Positions 32,361 to 43,837 of a DNA stretch of 64,000 nt are shown here, piece by piece. The notes under the pieces were generated by a model, which made no database searches, was not told where the DNA came from, and saw only the letters and a list, made by a program, of their open reading frames with translations. Made by a program: the position numbers and the translations under genes. Source of the stretch: Pseudeuparius sepicola (Eukaryota > Arthropoda > Insecta > Coleoptera > Anthribidae); the NCBI GenBank assembly GCA_963920635.1, contig OY987298.1, forward strand, positions 41,943,787 through 42,007,786, written 5' to 3'. Position 1 is the stretch's first letter. Every line of letters starts with the position of its first letter.

Positions 32361-34480
32361 TAATTAGTTCAGAAAAATATGAATACCCAGTATAATCGCA
32401 TTTTTTTAATTTGTTTTGAATGGTAAATTCAATGGTTAACAAAAAGTATCTCTTAGTGTTTTTTCATATTCGCAGCCGTTTCTTAATTATTTTCGAAGAA
32501 CGGCAACGCTGCAATAAAAAAGTCATTTTAAGAATAAATCTAACAATCTGTGGATGTCAATTAAACTTGGCATTATGAAATTTCGCAAACCTACTCAGTT
32601 CTTCATGGAAAATTAGTTTTTTCAAAATTCCCAAGGCATACGTGATTTTTCGAAAGTAAAATTATGTCACAAATTAGTTTAAAACCAAGCAGGGCTTGGG
32701 GGGCTACGTATGCTTGTTCTATAGTGGTCCCAAACTTCACTCTTGACGGTAGTAGGTAGGTACCTACATACCTACACTACAACATTCTCACATCGACACA
32801 TACACAGAAAGGAAAAGGAGGCAGCTTTCCTATAAATGCGATAAATTTCTTCATCTAAAAAACATGAATATTAAAAAGTTCGCAATAAAGGGAGCTTTAA
32901 GTATACGGAAATCGATTTCCCGACATTTAATCAACGTCTTATCTGGTCAAGACCGTCACGGCGAAGCGGATATTACAAAAGGGATGCTTATGTTTTATTT
33001 TCATTGAAAATCTATTGTGCAAGATTTCGCCGATATCCGGCGAAATTCAAGCATAATAAAGAAGGTGCTGCGATGAATATTCAAATTAGGAGACAAGGGA
33101 TGAAGAGAACTTGTCGACTTTAGTTTTTTTATTTAGTTTTATGGAGAACAATCCCCAACAACCAAGTGAAAATTTAAAATTCAGCATTCTCCGCAATTTT
33201 GTATTACTCATTTTAATTTTACTCGAGTTTGCCTGAAGGGCTGTGCTATGAATAATGCTGCAAGAATTTCTTAGGCGAAAGGGCTCTTATCAAACTCGCA
33301 AGAAAAAATATGAATCTGGTTATAGAAGGTTTTGAAGTTTGTATTTTAATTCGGCAACGTAAAGATAAGCATATACATATTATAGTACCTACCCACATAC
33401 TACATACAGGGCACGAAATAGGAAATAACTAATTCTTTTTAAGTTAATAAAAGTCAAAATCTATATTTATCATCATACGTCTCAGGGATACATTTTCGCT
33501 CGCAGATCTCTTTTATTTATAACCAGTTGAGGCGCGTAAATAAATTTTAAAAATCTGTCTTGCAGAATAATTGTAATATGGAAGTGATTAAGGTAGCTAC
33601 GAGGAATCTACCTATTTCTTGCATTACAAATTTAAAGAGCTTTTAAGAAAATTAAAGTAATTTTATCGAATCCTTTCCCATTTTGGTACACAAACAAACC
33701 GTTACCCGTTCAAAGACGAACTTTCAATCAAACTAATATTACCAAACTTCAAGGAACTCCAGGCGTGTAGCAAAAAATCGTCTGGGCTTCATGCACCGTG
33801 GCTCCTTTGGCTAATAATACCTGACATTTGATATTCTTATTACTTATAATAGAGTAGCTAAAGCATAGTTTAGAACAACTTTAGCGCTTTTTAATGTTTA
33901 CCGCTTTTACTATTTTTATCGTTTATTCAAACAAAAAATTATTTAAAATAAAAGTTAGGTAATTCGTATAATTAAATAGAGAGAACATAATTCAGTACAT
34001 ACTTTCATTTCATCGGGTAACAAATTTGTAATCAAATTTAAACATCCGGCCACATTTTGACAGTACGTACCGATTTGTCCTGTTGTCAGAATTATGATCG
34101 ACATTTTCAATATTAAAGTTAGTTTAATTTTTTTTTACTTTTGTCATCCCTTCTAAATTTGAAATATGATATTTTTTGACAACTAAAAAACTTGAGAACC
34201 AGAATCAGCGTTTTAGAAAATGGTGCGAATTCCGCGCCAAACGTTCACTTTTTTTATCATGTTGATTTCTACTATAAATTTTAGTATGTGGATTTTCTTT
34301 ACTCCAAACTCTATTATTTTGGGAGCACATCGTTTGTAGAAAAGGTAGATTCGTCCGAAAATATCAAGTATTTATGCATGATATAATAATTTGTATCATG
34401 GTATTTATGAAAGGAAGAATTTTCCAACATTTTCTCACCTATTACATGTGCAAAATGATTGCTTTGAAAGAGGTCATTTT
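32361..34480. other. No gene; one segment with more even composition
   Basis: 32,880-33,110 has a more even base composition, with GCAATAAAGGG, ATCGATTTCCCG and GATTTCGCCGATATCCGGCGAAATT (a palindrome around GATATC); it could be a small conserved element. The remainder is AT-rich. No genes recognised. Confidence 0.35.
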
Positions 34481-34588
34481 TGCTAAAAAAAAATGCAGGT
34501 TATCAAGCTCTAAAATAAAAAACGGGTCAAATTGCACAATCAATAAACTTTTTATAGCGTGACCCGAAAAGAAATGGGTCACACTGTA
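34481..34588 (+). repeat. Dispersed repeat, shared with 18,783-18,895
   Basis: Same ordered blocks as the 18.8-kb copy, ending 'AAATGGGTCACACT'. Confidence 0.6.
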
Positions 34589-34619
34589 AGTATATGTAGA
34601 AAAAAGTGTTTTGTATGTA

Positions 34620-34775
34620 TTCTCAGAGGTATTTCAAGATATTTAGAGGTATTTAGAGGCATTTTGGAGTTATTTCGAGACATTTAAAGCAATTTTTAGG
34701 TATTTCAAGTCAGTTATAGGTATTTCCGGAGCATCTTAAAGTATAGATTGACGCATTTCAGAGGCATTTCGAGGT
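34620..34775 (+). repeat. Degenerate minisatellite, GGTATTTCGAG-like unit
   Basis: Repeats of about 12-20 bp built on AG-G(T/C)ATTT (AGAGGTATTT, AGAGGCATTT, TTTAGGTATTTCAAG). It grades into the palindromic array that follows. Confidence 0.7.
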
Positions 34776-35065
34776 GTTTTTTGAAAGTCGGAATTTCGAC
34801 TTCAAAGTCGGACTTTAAGTTGCAACGTCGAAATTTCGAGTTCAAAGTCGAAATTTCGAGTTCAAAGAAGTCGGAATTTCGACATTTAAATTCGAACTTC
34901 GGCTTTGAAAGTCGATCTTCGACTTTGAAAGTCGATCTTCGACATTGAAAATCGACCTTCGACTTTGAAAGTCGGACTTTCAAAGTCGAAGTCGGACTTT
35001 CAAAGTCGAAACTTCGAGTTCAAAGTCGGATTTCGTCTTTTACAATCGAAATTTCGAGTTCAATA
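34776..35065. repeat. Palindromic array of AAAGTCGA/TCGACTTT units
   Basis: About 290 bp made almost wholly of TTCGACTTTGAAAGTCG, GTTCAAAGTCGAAATTTCGA and GTCGGACTTTCAAAGTCGAA variants in alternating orientation. Both strands are open for more than 60 codons because of the repeat; these frames are not genes. Confidence 0.85.
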
Positions 35066-36009
35066 AAAATAAAATAATGGTGTGGCCTCAGAAAAATAAT
35101 AAACATAGACTAACCTAAAGGCTGCATAGTAATCAGATAACATAAAAAAATACCTACTCAAAACCAAAACAACAAATTTATAACCAGAGTTTACATTTCC
35201 TATGCCACAAATTCAGCTCGTTACTCTTCCCATCGTTCTTAAAACTACACTAATTCACTAATTACTAACTTAGCTATATATGTCTTTTGTCAAATAACCC
35301 CAAAATCGCATCAAAAAAACAAGAATAACGCAAAAGTAAACACTCGAAAGACATCAACACAAACCGGCGAAATCTCAACAAACTCTTGATCAGCTGTTGT
35401 GGCATAATAAAGCAATGCGCATCAATCGCAAAAAACTCGTGCAACGTTGCCCCGTTAGGCAGAATAAGCAATTTATTAATGATATTATTTATAGACCAAG
35501 TAGGATCAGTAAATTCACAAAATCAGTAATATTTATTGGTAAATGATAACTGCTCAAATTTCTAATACATTATGTAGATTTTAGATATCAACTAATTTTT
35601 CTAAATTAATGTTTTTTAACGTTGGTTATACATTTATTTCGTAAGTACAAGATAAATTTATGAAGAAGTTTGCCAATGGTGCGATCATTGCATTGTTTTG
35701 TTTTAGATTTCTAATACTAACTCAGACAAATAATGTTAATAACTATTTTTTATCTTGCGGCAGGGTCTGTATTGTATTGAATTGTTATTCTATGTTTATT
35801 ATATTTGTCTGAGGGTGTGGCCCTTCTAGGCTTCTCAAAATTTGGTTGGGTGCCCAAGGAATACAACCCCCCAAAATGTTATTTTAAACAAAAAAAATTA
35901 TTTATAAATATAAAATAAAAGTACATAACAAAAAACTAACAGTTATCATCCTGATGATTAAAAAACAAAACGTAAATATAATGAAATAAAATAAAGGTAT
36001 TTCTATAAA
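35066..36009. other. No gene recognised
   Basis: AT-rich. 35,818-35,880 contains CTAGGCTTCTCAAAATTTGG and GGGTGCCCAAGG, similar in style to 36,320-36,380, but no clear repeat pair could be drawn. Confidence 0.35.
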
Positions 36010-36147
36010 AAAGGCCTCGTTTTAAAATTCAGCGGACTCTCATCCCGATGAACCAGCTGGATATCTGTCTCTTACTTCCTCCAAAGGGAAACAAATGAGA
36101 GGGAGATATCAGCTGATTCATCCGCTGAATTTTAAGACGCGGTCTTT
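36010..36147. repeat. Hairpin repeat of 138 bp
   Basis: AAAGGCCTCGTTTTAAAATT with CAGCGGA at the left pairs with the inverse at the right end; the match continues through ACCAGCTGGATATCT / AGATATCAGCTGATT with scattered mismatches. No frame. Confidence 0.75.
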
Positions 36148-36439
36148 AAACAAAAACAAAAAAAAATAAAAACAAATAACGACAACGACTAGTTACCTAA
36201 CTTTGCGTAAATAACGCAAAAGTGCTTATATAATCTTATAGACGATTTTATGGGGAACATTTGACATATTTTCAAATTGTTTAGTTGTCACCTTGTCACA
36301 TTTGCTTGAGCTTCCAACAACTGGCCAAACTTTTGGCCGGGTGCTCGAGCCCCGGAGCACCCGCGGAGTCGGCGCCTATGACAGTGTTTATCTAAATGTC
36401 CACGATATATTTGAAACAAAACCACCAAGACCGAAATAT

Positions 36440-36800
36440 CACAATATATCTAATATAGGTAGGTAAGTACTCGTACAGAATCCCAAACTTGGCGGCGATT
36501 TCGCCGCTGGCCGCAGAACCATCCAGAAATGCGGAACGTAATTCTATTAGAGAATAAGATCGCGTAACCGGATGAAGCGGCGTTAAAAGTAAATTCCGGA
36601 GTCACATCCCCGGAAACTGTAAACCGGATTGCGGAGCGAATAAGTGGCGAGCTGGGCACTAAACTTTTCGCACACGTATCGCCGATATTTCCGCCGGTTT
36701 ACTGCTGAGATGGCCCTGCGGTATTCGGCAGGTATCGCGGAGGGGATATATATCTATCGACCGGACGATATCCCTTCGGATGTAGGAAGACCGAAGTCAC
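36440..36800. promoter_or_regulatory. GC-rich island, candidate conserved non-coding element
   Basis: The longest GC-rich island in the window (about 350 bp), with many CCGG/CGCGG words (GGCGGCGATTTCGCCGCTGG, itself a palindrome; GCCGATATTTCCGCCGG) and GCGGAACGTAATTCTATTAG. No repeat partner, no convincing frame. Confidence 0.3.
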
Positions 36801-37660
36801 ACGAAATTGAAATTTAAAAAAGAAAATAATTTTTATTTGTCCCTAAAATATTAATGGTGAAATTGGACATTTATGATTTTCTGTGGATGCATAGTGCATA
36901 CAAATCAATTTTAAGAAAGTGCCGCCCCTCCTCCCGTACCTACTAGCATTTGTGGTGCTCCATGAGTACCTACTCCTATACTTGTATTATGAAGATAACA
37001 ATAGTTGCTAATGTTTAAACTTCGGCAAATATTATTAGGCAAATAGCATATTTGGCATATATTTTGCACACTTTATGCAAATTAGGGTTTTGTTGCATAT
37101 TTTTATAAACATTAGCATATTGTACCTACATAAGCCCAAATATATGAAAAAGTAAGTGAAATGGGGACAATTGGAATCCTCTTACATTGGTTTCCAGAAT
37201 TCTCAAATTATTACCATAATTAACATTTAATTACGAGTAATACCCCAAAATAAAATGCAAATTTAGAATAAACCGGCAGTATTATGATTTAGATTTATGT
37301 GGTTCATGGGTATTTTAATATAATGGTAAATAATGGATATAATTATGAATGTACAATACGTACAGTCCGTACAATATTTACTGGGATAGAATTCCAAGAA
37401 AAGGATAGCTCAATAAAGTTTTTGTTATCGGAACTACTATTAACAATTTACGGCGGCAGGGGCATGCCTGGAAACGAACGATAGGCTTATTTTATGAAGA
37501 AACACGCCTTAATACTGGAAACTGCTATCGTTGAAATTATACACAGAAAGATTTTTAGTACCTGTAATTATACTCTCATTTTTATCTGGAACACCCCTGT
37601 AAAATTTGAACTGGCTTACGGATTTTAACGAATTTTTTTTGTATACAGGGCCCTCCTAGA
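36801..37660. other. No gene; fragment of the 38.7-kb hairpin
   Basis: 37,544-37,577 (ACACAGAAAGATTTTTAGTA, then CCTGTAATTATA) matches the inverse of 38,785-38,815 within the hairpin at 38,699-38,852, so a piece of that family lies here. The rest is AT-rich. Confidence 0.4.
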
Positions 37661-38700
37661 CGTACTTATCAAACACTTTTCAATGACCATACGATTATTC
37701 CAGGGCCGGATTAAAAAAAAAATTTACCCAAATTTTCGAGTTAAGGTATCAGCGATTTTTTTATCGGAAATCTGATAATGTGGCGTTAATCAGCGCCCCT
37801 GAAAACCCCCAGATTCCAAATTTCAAGAAATTATTCCCACAAATTATACTCTTTACATGGAAACAAGTGAAAATGGTAAAAAGAGGTCCACAGGGGACAA
37901 TAAAACCTGATCGGAAACTGTACTCGGTTTCTCTTTTCAGTATTGCTGTATAGTACAAATTTTATGCCATTTGAGACGCAAGAGAGCTCGCTGCCGTCGC
38001 AGGCAGTCGTGCAAGTGCAAATACTTTGAGAAACGTTAATTTTTACATTTTTTTTTGTACAAATAATAAAGTATAAGATTATACACTACAAAGTACGTAT
38101 TTGAAGAATGTAATTAAAAGCAACAATATTTTAAACGGCAGAAATGTATTGACGAATCGATTAGAAATTACATTTTATACCCACTAAATTATTTGTAACA
38201 CCTAAATTATTTTAGCAACATCAACCCCTGAATAACATTTGTTGTAAAAATGCATAAACTGGCATTTCTGCAAGCCATTGTTTTTCCACGGCTGCCTGCG
38301 ACGGCAGCGAGCTCTGTTGCGTCTCAAATGGCATAAAATTTGTACTGTACAGCAATAATGAAAAGAGAAACCGAGTACAGTTTCCGATCAGGTTTATTAC
38401 CATTGTCCCCTGTGGACCTCTTTTTACCATTTTCACTTGTTTCCATAGCCACCTTAATAGCTGAACTCAAATTGAAATTTTGATTTTTGCAATTGTGATG
38501 TAGTGTAAAGAGTATAATTTGTGGGAATAATTTCTTGAAATTTGGAATCTGGGGGTTTACAGGGGCGCTGATTAACGCCACGTTATCAGATTTCCGATAA
38601 AAAAATCGCTGATACCTAACTCGAAATTTTGGGTAAAAAAAAATTTTAATCCGGCCCTGGAATAATCGTATGGTCATTGAAAAGTGTTTGATAAGTGCGT
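37661..38700. mobile_element. 1.04-kb palindromic element related to IR-A
   Basis: Left arm 37,661-38,006 and right arm 38,292-38,700 are close reverse complements. The right arm holds about 65 bp (38,448-38,512) absent from the left. The block TCCGGCCCTGG ... GCGATTTTTTTATCGG ... GGCGTTAATCAGCGCCCCTG matches the layout of IR-A arms but is a diverged subfamily. The loop is AT-rich and the element has no transposase frame. Confidence 0.8.
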
Positions 38701-38852
38701 GGAAATTCTAACCTACGATGTCAAGCCAGAAAATTAAACAGAAAGATTTTACCTGACATGCCACTAAAACATCCTTTATATTTATAATTACAGGACTAAA
38801 AATCTTTCTGTGTTTCATTTTCTGGCTTGACATTGTAGGTTACAATTTCCAC
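38699..38852. repeat. 154-bp hairpin element abutting the previous one
   Basis: GTGGAAATTCTAACCTACGA, TGTCAAGCCAGAAAAT and CAGAAAGATTTT at the left are inverted at the right with few mismatches. The outer edge shares GT with the edge of the 1.04-kb palindrome, so the two stems are back to back. Confidence 0.8.
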
Positions 38853-39188
38853 GTTCGATACTTACATTAAGTCGCTATATGTCGAATTTTGTGGGTTGAT
38901 GAACAAATAGGAAGTTCGCATAACCAACAATAATGAATGGTTACCCTACACCCTCTAACCCCTTCTAGTAGCTGTAGAAGACGTCAAAGTCTCCAACATC
39001 TCACCGCTACTAACTATATATCAATTGGAATAAATAACACCTAGCCGATGGAACCCGTATCTCCGGTAGCTTAGTTGGTTGAGTGCCTACGGCCACAGTA
39101 GGAGTCCCGGGTTCGAGTCCCGGCTGGAGTGCATTTTTTTCAATTGATATTCTTTACCTGACATGTCACTAAAACATCCTTTATGTAT
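38751..39188 (+). repeat. Direct repeat pair flanking a tRNA-like SINE head
   Basis: 'TACCTGACATG(C/T)CACTAAA' with 'ACATCCTTTAT' occurs at 38,752 and again at 39,157, 405 bp apart. The tRNA-like segment lies just upstream of the second copy. Confidence 0.6.
39060..39131 (+). tRNA. tRNA-like SINE head (non-functional cloverleaf)
   Basis: Folds as acceptor TCTCCGG with CTGGAGT (one mismatch, one wobble), TA linker, D arm GCTTAGTTGGTTGAGT, anticodon stem CCTAC/GTAGG with 7-base loop GGCCACA, and T arm CCGGG-TTCGAGT-CCCGG. The A box (TAGCTTAGTTGGTTGAG) and B box (GGTTCGAGTCC) are good, and a T run follows. Position 33 of the loop is G rather than U and the D stem is mostly wobble pairs, so it is unlikely to be a working tRNA; a Pol III SINE is more likely. 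Confidence 0.6.
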
Positions 39189-39934
39189 ATAGTTGAAATT
39201 ATATTTTGTGCCCCAAACCATAACTAAATTAGAAAGGAAGAAAGGCACAAATTCCGCTTACGGGAAGTGTCGACATAATACAAGAATTTACTGCATTGTG
39301 CAAAAAAGCTAATGGCACAATCGGCACACAAGTATGTGACAATTGGACGCTATAATTGATAAAAATCAGGGATTTTTTAAGATAAATAATGTATGCAATA
39401 ATGTATTCCCTCCATCATATAAATAAGTATAGGAGTAGGTTTCATATGGTATAGGATATGGCGTTTTAGTAGCCCACTCCTTTGTCAACCGAAATCGACG
39501 ATTAGGCAAACGAAATGCGCAGACTGGCATGCATGGAAAACTCACTGTTTGTGGGTTATCCTGGACCAGGACCAACATTATTATTATTAAAGAACTGTAC
39601 AGAGCGTTATTTCAAGCGATTGCCATTGGCACCACATGACGAAAAAAGTCGACAGGGTGCCTTAATGTTAAAAACTCTATATTGCTGCAGAATATTTCAT
39701 AAATATAAAACATGCAAATGTGTTTGTTACATATCAAAAATAAAATAAAATGCTTGTTTGTTATGTCCCCTTGATTTGACAATTTTACATGGTATATTTT
39801 CTTAAGAAAAGGGAGTCGAAAAGGCTATAAAATGTGTTTTGGTACCTACCTTTCGGTTTGAAATGAAGTCCATGGATGCTGTAGTGTAAGTGTGGTAGTG
39901 TGCAAAATAGAGTTTATTCTTCTGCAATAATTCA
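39189..39934. other. No gene recognised
   Basis: Opposing frames at 39,366-39,748 have no known motif. AT-rich. Confidence 0.4.
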
Positions 39935-40970
39935 CGTAATGTGTGAGCGAACTGAGATTTTGCAACTTATTCAGTTCCGATGTCAATATAATATTATGGT
40001 ACCGAACTTTTATATTGATGCAGGAAGGACAGAGGTGGGGAAAATATAAATTCCTTGACTAGTGGAAGTCCAGGTCCAGATAAGCACCCATAATAATAAT
40101 AATAATATTATTCTGACCCATGATACAAACAATATTTTCTTTGTATCATGATTCTGACCAACCCACAAATTTGTACTGTTCTATATATTATTAACACGCT
40201 TTTAATAGCATGACAAAGCTACACACATAGACTGTCAGAACCATTGTTGAGAGTAGATGGAATGTCTTTAATACCTTGGAAGGATGGGAAAGCAGTTGTG
40301 TGGGATGCCACATGTAGGGACACGTTGGCTTATTCTTATATAAATAAAACTTCAAAAAAGGCAGGTGAAGCAGCAAGTTTGGCAGAAATACGCAAAAAAC
40401 AAAAGTACTCCCATTTGTCAAATTTATATACATTCATTCCTTTTTGTGTTGAGACATTTGGACCTTGGGGTGAAGATGCCAAAACAATTTGTTAGTGATA
40501 TTAGTTCAAAAATTTTCAAATTAACTAATGAGACAAAATCTCAATCTTTTTTGATACAACGCATCAGTTTGGCAATTCAGAGAGGTAATGCTGCTTCAAT
40601 TTTGGGCAGTATCCCGGAGATGCAGCAATTGGACGAAATTTTATTAATTTAAGTTTGATTATTTTCTATGTACTATATATTAATAATTATTATGAAATAC
40701 ATTCTTGAAATTGTATATCAAAATTAATACCTAAATTATATAACCTAGACCTCAACTTAGTATCGAGTCCTTAAAACATTATAATTTATCTCTTTTAATT
40801 TATTTTCGTTCCAAAATTAATGTACGTAGCTTCATAAACAAATCCGGCAAATCGAATTTCACCCATTTCTCATTGCCATATCGGTCCGAAATTTTGCAAA
40901 CTTATTCAATTCCGGTGACAATACAATATTATGGTACCATCGAGCTTTTTATGATAACGGAGAAGGGAGG
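39935..40970 (+). repeat. Diverged direct repeats flanking a retroelement fragment
   Basis: 39,955-40,030 (TTTTGCAACTTATTCAGTTC, ATAATATTATGGTACC) matches 40,893-40,965 at most positions. The pair brackets the retroelement pseudogene at 40,226-40,655. Confidence 0.55.
40226..40655 (+). pseudogene. Retroelement C-terminal domain fragment, frameshifted
   Basis: One frame reads DGMSLIPWKDGKAVVWDATC, then RDTLAYSYINKTSKKAG and FVPFCVETFGPWGEDAK-like residues (here FIPFCVETFGPWGEDAK). At about 40,487 the homologous reading moves to another frame: FVSDISSKIFKLTNETKS, then RISLAIQRGNAASILG, stop at 40,650-40,652. I recognise this combination (PDGMTLIPW...WDATC.DTLA...VETFGPWG...QRISLAIQRGNAASILG) as the conserved C-terminal region of multicopy reverse-transcriptase-bearing proteins in many invertebrates; the exact clade is not certain. 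The RT itself and the Cys-rich segment that usually precede it are missing. Confidence 0.7.
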
Positions 40971-41820
40971 AGGTAATAAGCTCCTCAATGGCTCCTTGTA
41001 ATAGTGTAGTTAGCAGAGATGGAGATGCAATTTCTATTTGCTGTATTTCCGGTTTCGATACGGATTGCTTTCCAATAGAAAGAAAATGCGGGACCATAAA
41101 AACTTTTCTCCTTTTCGGAAATCAATATTTTATGCCCCGTGTAAAAATATAATAACAGAACATAGAAATACAAACAAATATTTCAACGTATTCCGGACAA
41201 AAAGCCATAAGCTATGCGCAGCTTCTGACCCAGTTCGATATAGAGAAGTAATATTCAAGGATTTTCTGTAGGTGTAGGACTCTAGATATCGATATATAAA
41301 TTAGCTAAATTGAGGAAACTTACTAGAGTTTCCCTTTGATAAAGGATCATATTTTCCGGTCACTTTATGTTATGGTTGGTGGGTCCCTCAAATACAAAAT
41401 CTCTGAGTGCAGAAATAGATTTGTTTACCCAATGCCTACTATCTCGTAATATAAAGTTGGAATCTTTTGGAGTCATTCGCGATCCTCGTGGAGTTAAATC
41501 AATTTAATGTCCAATGTAGCCACTTATTTTGAAGGAGAGATTCGGGATTTAGAGATTTCTGTCTAAAATAGCCGCAATAGTAAAACTGCTAAAATGTAAT
41601 GTGCCCAAGTAGGTTCCTATGTGCAGGTAGAAACAGTCGATGGTCGGTAAATGGTAAATGTAATAAAAATAAAGAAACCACTTCATGAGTAAAATTGTAG
41701 GAAGCCCGCTTTTTAAAGGAAATATGTCATATTACTTCCTCATTACGTAAGTGGAAATAGATACCTATTTGTTCGACAAAATAAGAAATAAAGGACGTCA
41801 AAGTAAGTGGATTTTTTTCA
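40971..41820. other. No gene recognised
   Basis: Short frames on both strands near 40,906-41,271 without motif. AT-rich remainder. Confidence 0.4.
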
Positions 41821-42339
41821 TACAGTGTCACCATTAAAGCCCGCACTATATGGGATTTTTTTAATAGCTTTGGTTAAAATTCGATGTCGGAAACAGTTTT
41901 TTCTTCAAATTAACATTAACAGTTGTGACCAAGCGATCTTTGTTAGCTGCCAAATTTGACATGTGTTGCAGAAAGTGGCAGAAAGTGGCATTTCTACATG
42001 GAATTTGAAAAAAATATATATTTGAAAAAGTTGTTTCCTCTGCGATTTTATGTACGTGTGCAAAATTTCAAAAGCCTAGTATGAAGTTGCGATTTTTGAT
42101 ATTATTTTTATCAAATAAAATATTTTTTACATATCCAAAGTTTACTTAACTGGTAGAAATTAATTTATTTGTGTAATACTTACCGTCACATGTCAGTTCC
42201 ATGATAAATATTTTATTTAGTGTCCATAGTTTTAAAAAAATAAAATTGCAACCATCAAAAAATGTTGACACAAGCGGTGGAAAGATCCGATAATTTTATC
42301 GTTCTTTTAATTTCAGAAGCGATAAAATGTGCACCAGCA

Positions 42340-42488
42340 CTGAAGAGTCTTTGTTGGGGTTGTGTCTAATTATTTGCGTGATGTTTCATTGTAGCTAAAC
42401 TAGTACTTCACAAGATTTTTTATATTGTGTCATTTGTTTTTGTTTGTTCATGTACTCGCCGAGTGCTAAATAAAGAATTATTATTAAG
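42340..42488 (+). repeat. Possible LINE 3' tail
   Basis: Ends 'GTGCTAAATAAAGAATTATT' plus ATTA, very close to the UTR end of the LINE fragment at 8,857-8,884. No coding remnant could be recognised upstream. Confidence 0.35.
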
Positions 42489-43091
42489 ACTTAGTTTTCC
42501 CACCTTTCTGAAAACATAATTTCTTGTAATAAGTAAACTTTAAAAACAGTAATTTGGCCATGGTAAACGAATTGCAAGTTTGCACACGTACCTACATAAA
42601 ATCGCAGTAGAAACATCTTTTTTATTATACTTCTTTGAAAACACCTTATTTTCATCTGTTTTAGCAATAATGAAAGATGGGGTTTTTCGGGCTAGCGCAC
42701 GGAAACAGCGAATGGAAAAACTTTCCGTGCGCTGAATAAAAATACCGAATATATGGCTCTAAAATAGAAATATACAGCAAAGTAAACTAAATTTAAGAAA
42801 CTCTATATGCTCTCTCATATTTAACATGTACCTATTTTGTATTTTAATTCGTAAGTGTTTCAATATTTAGATACATTTCTGTAATATTTTTGTCGTTTTA
42901 TTCACCTTATCTGACAATAACTAATTTACAACAAAGCACCTTTGAAATAATTTGATAGTAACCATGGAAACGCATCATACATACCAAACACTATATTGTC
43001 TGCATTGTTTATTTTTTGTCATTTAAATTTATTATAATATGCCCATAGATAAGAAATATATAATATACGATATGCCGATAAAATGTTTTAA

Positions 43092-43429
43092 GAGAGGGTT
43101 GCCGACAGCGAAAGTGACGTTAGATTTCGTATTTTTTTAAGTTGTATAGCATAAAATCTAATAACATTTTACCTGACAAAAATTTAGTACAAGCATCTCT
43201 GTCTTCATTTTAATCATAAGATCTTAAAAGCAGCGTTTTGTTTTATAGGTTATGAAAATCTTGGGAAAAATAATAATTCCAGTGCATATGCTTTTAAAAT
43301 CTTATGATTAAAATGAAGACAGAGATGTTTGTACTAAATTTTTGCCAGGTAAAATGTTATTAGATTTTATGCTATACAACTTAAAAAAATACGAAATCTA
43401 ACGTCACTTTCGCTGTCGGCAACCCCCTC
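43092..43429. mobile_element. 338-bp TTAA-flanked hairpin MITE
   Basis: Arms of about 140 bp start GAGAGGGTTGCCGACAGCG and are nearly perfect inverses (end CGCTGTCGGCAACCCCCTC). TTAA is present on both sides (43,088-43,091; 43,430-43,433). TTAA duplication is the piggyBac rule, also used by some Kolobok and Sola3 elements. The short loop is non-coding. It is nested in the right half of the 2-kb element. Confidence 0.8.
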
Positions 43430-43837
43430 TTAAGTTTCCGTTTTCAAAGAAGTATAATAAAAAATATCGTTCATTACACGTCTAGAAATAGATTTTTCCG
43501 TGCTTGCATGACTTCCCGTGTTCGGCTGCGCCTCACACGGGAATTTGTCACGCGCGCACGGAAAAATCTTTATTTCCAGACTCTTAATGAAATATGCTAT
43601 TTCAAATATTTTTTTGCAAATTCAATTTAGAAATGCCACTTTCCGACACTTTCTGCAACAAATTTCAAATTTGACAGCTAACAGAGATCGATTGGCCACA
43701 ACTGTTAATTTCATTTTTGCTCTAATTTGAAGCAAAAACTGTTCCCAACATCAAATTTTAACCAAAGCTATTTAAAAAAAAATCCCATATGGTGCGGAAT
43801 ACTGTATAAATTTGCCTTCAGTAAATTTTGTTTTTTT

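Larger units (their letters stand above)
41821..43806. mobile_element. 2.0-kb TA-flanked element with about 190-bp terminal repeats
   Basis: TACAGTGTCACC at 41,821 and its inverse ending ACTGTA at 43,806 begin arms of about 190-200 bp that are clear reverse complements (ATAGCTTTGGTTAAAATT; GTTGCAGAAAGTG; AAGTGGCATTTCTA). Second inner inverted stretches (ATTATACTTCTTTGAAAAC at 42,628 and its inverse at 43,442) show the symmetry continues. TA-CAGT ends fit Tc1/mariner. There is no transposase frame; it contains a TTAA-flanked MITE and a LINE-like tail. Confidence 0.7.

Noticed and set aside
34714..34983. Opposing 89- and 66-codon frames rich in SKF/STF repeats
   Set aside because: Both come from the AAAGTCGA palindromic array, which lacks stops by composition; not proteins.
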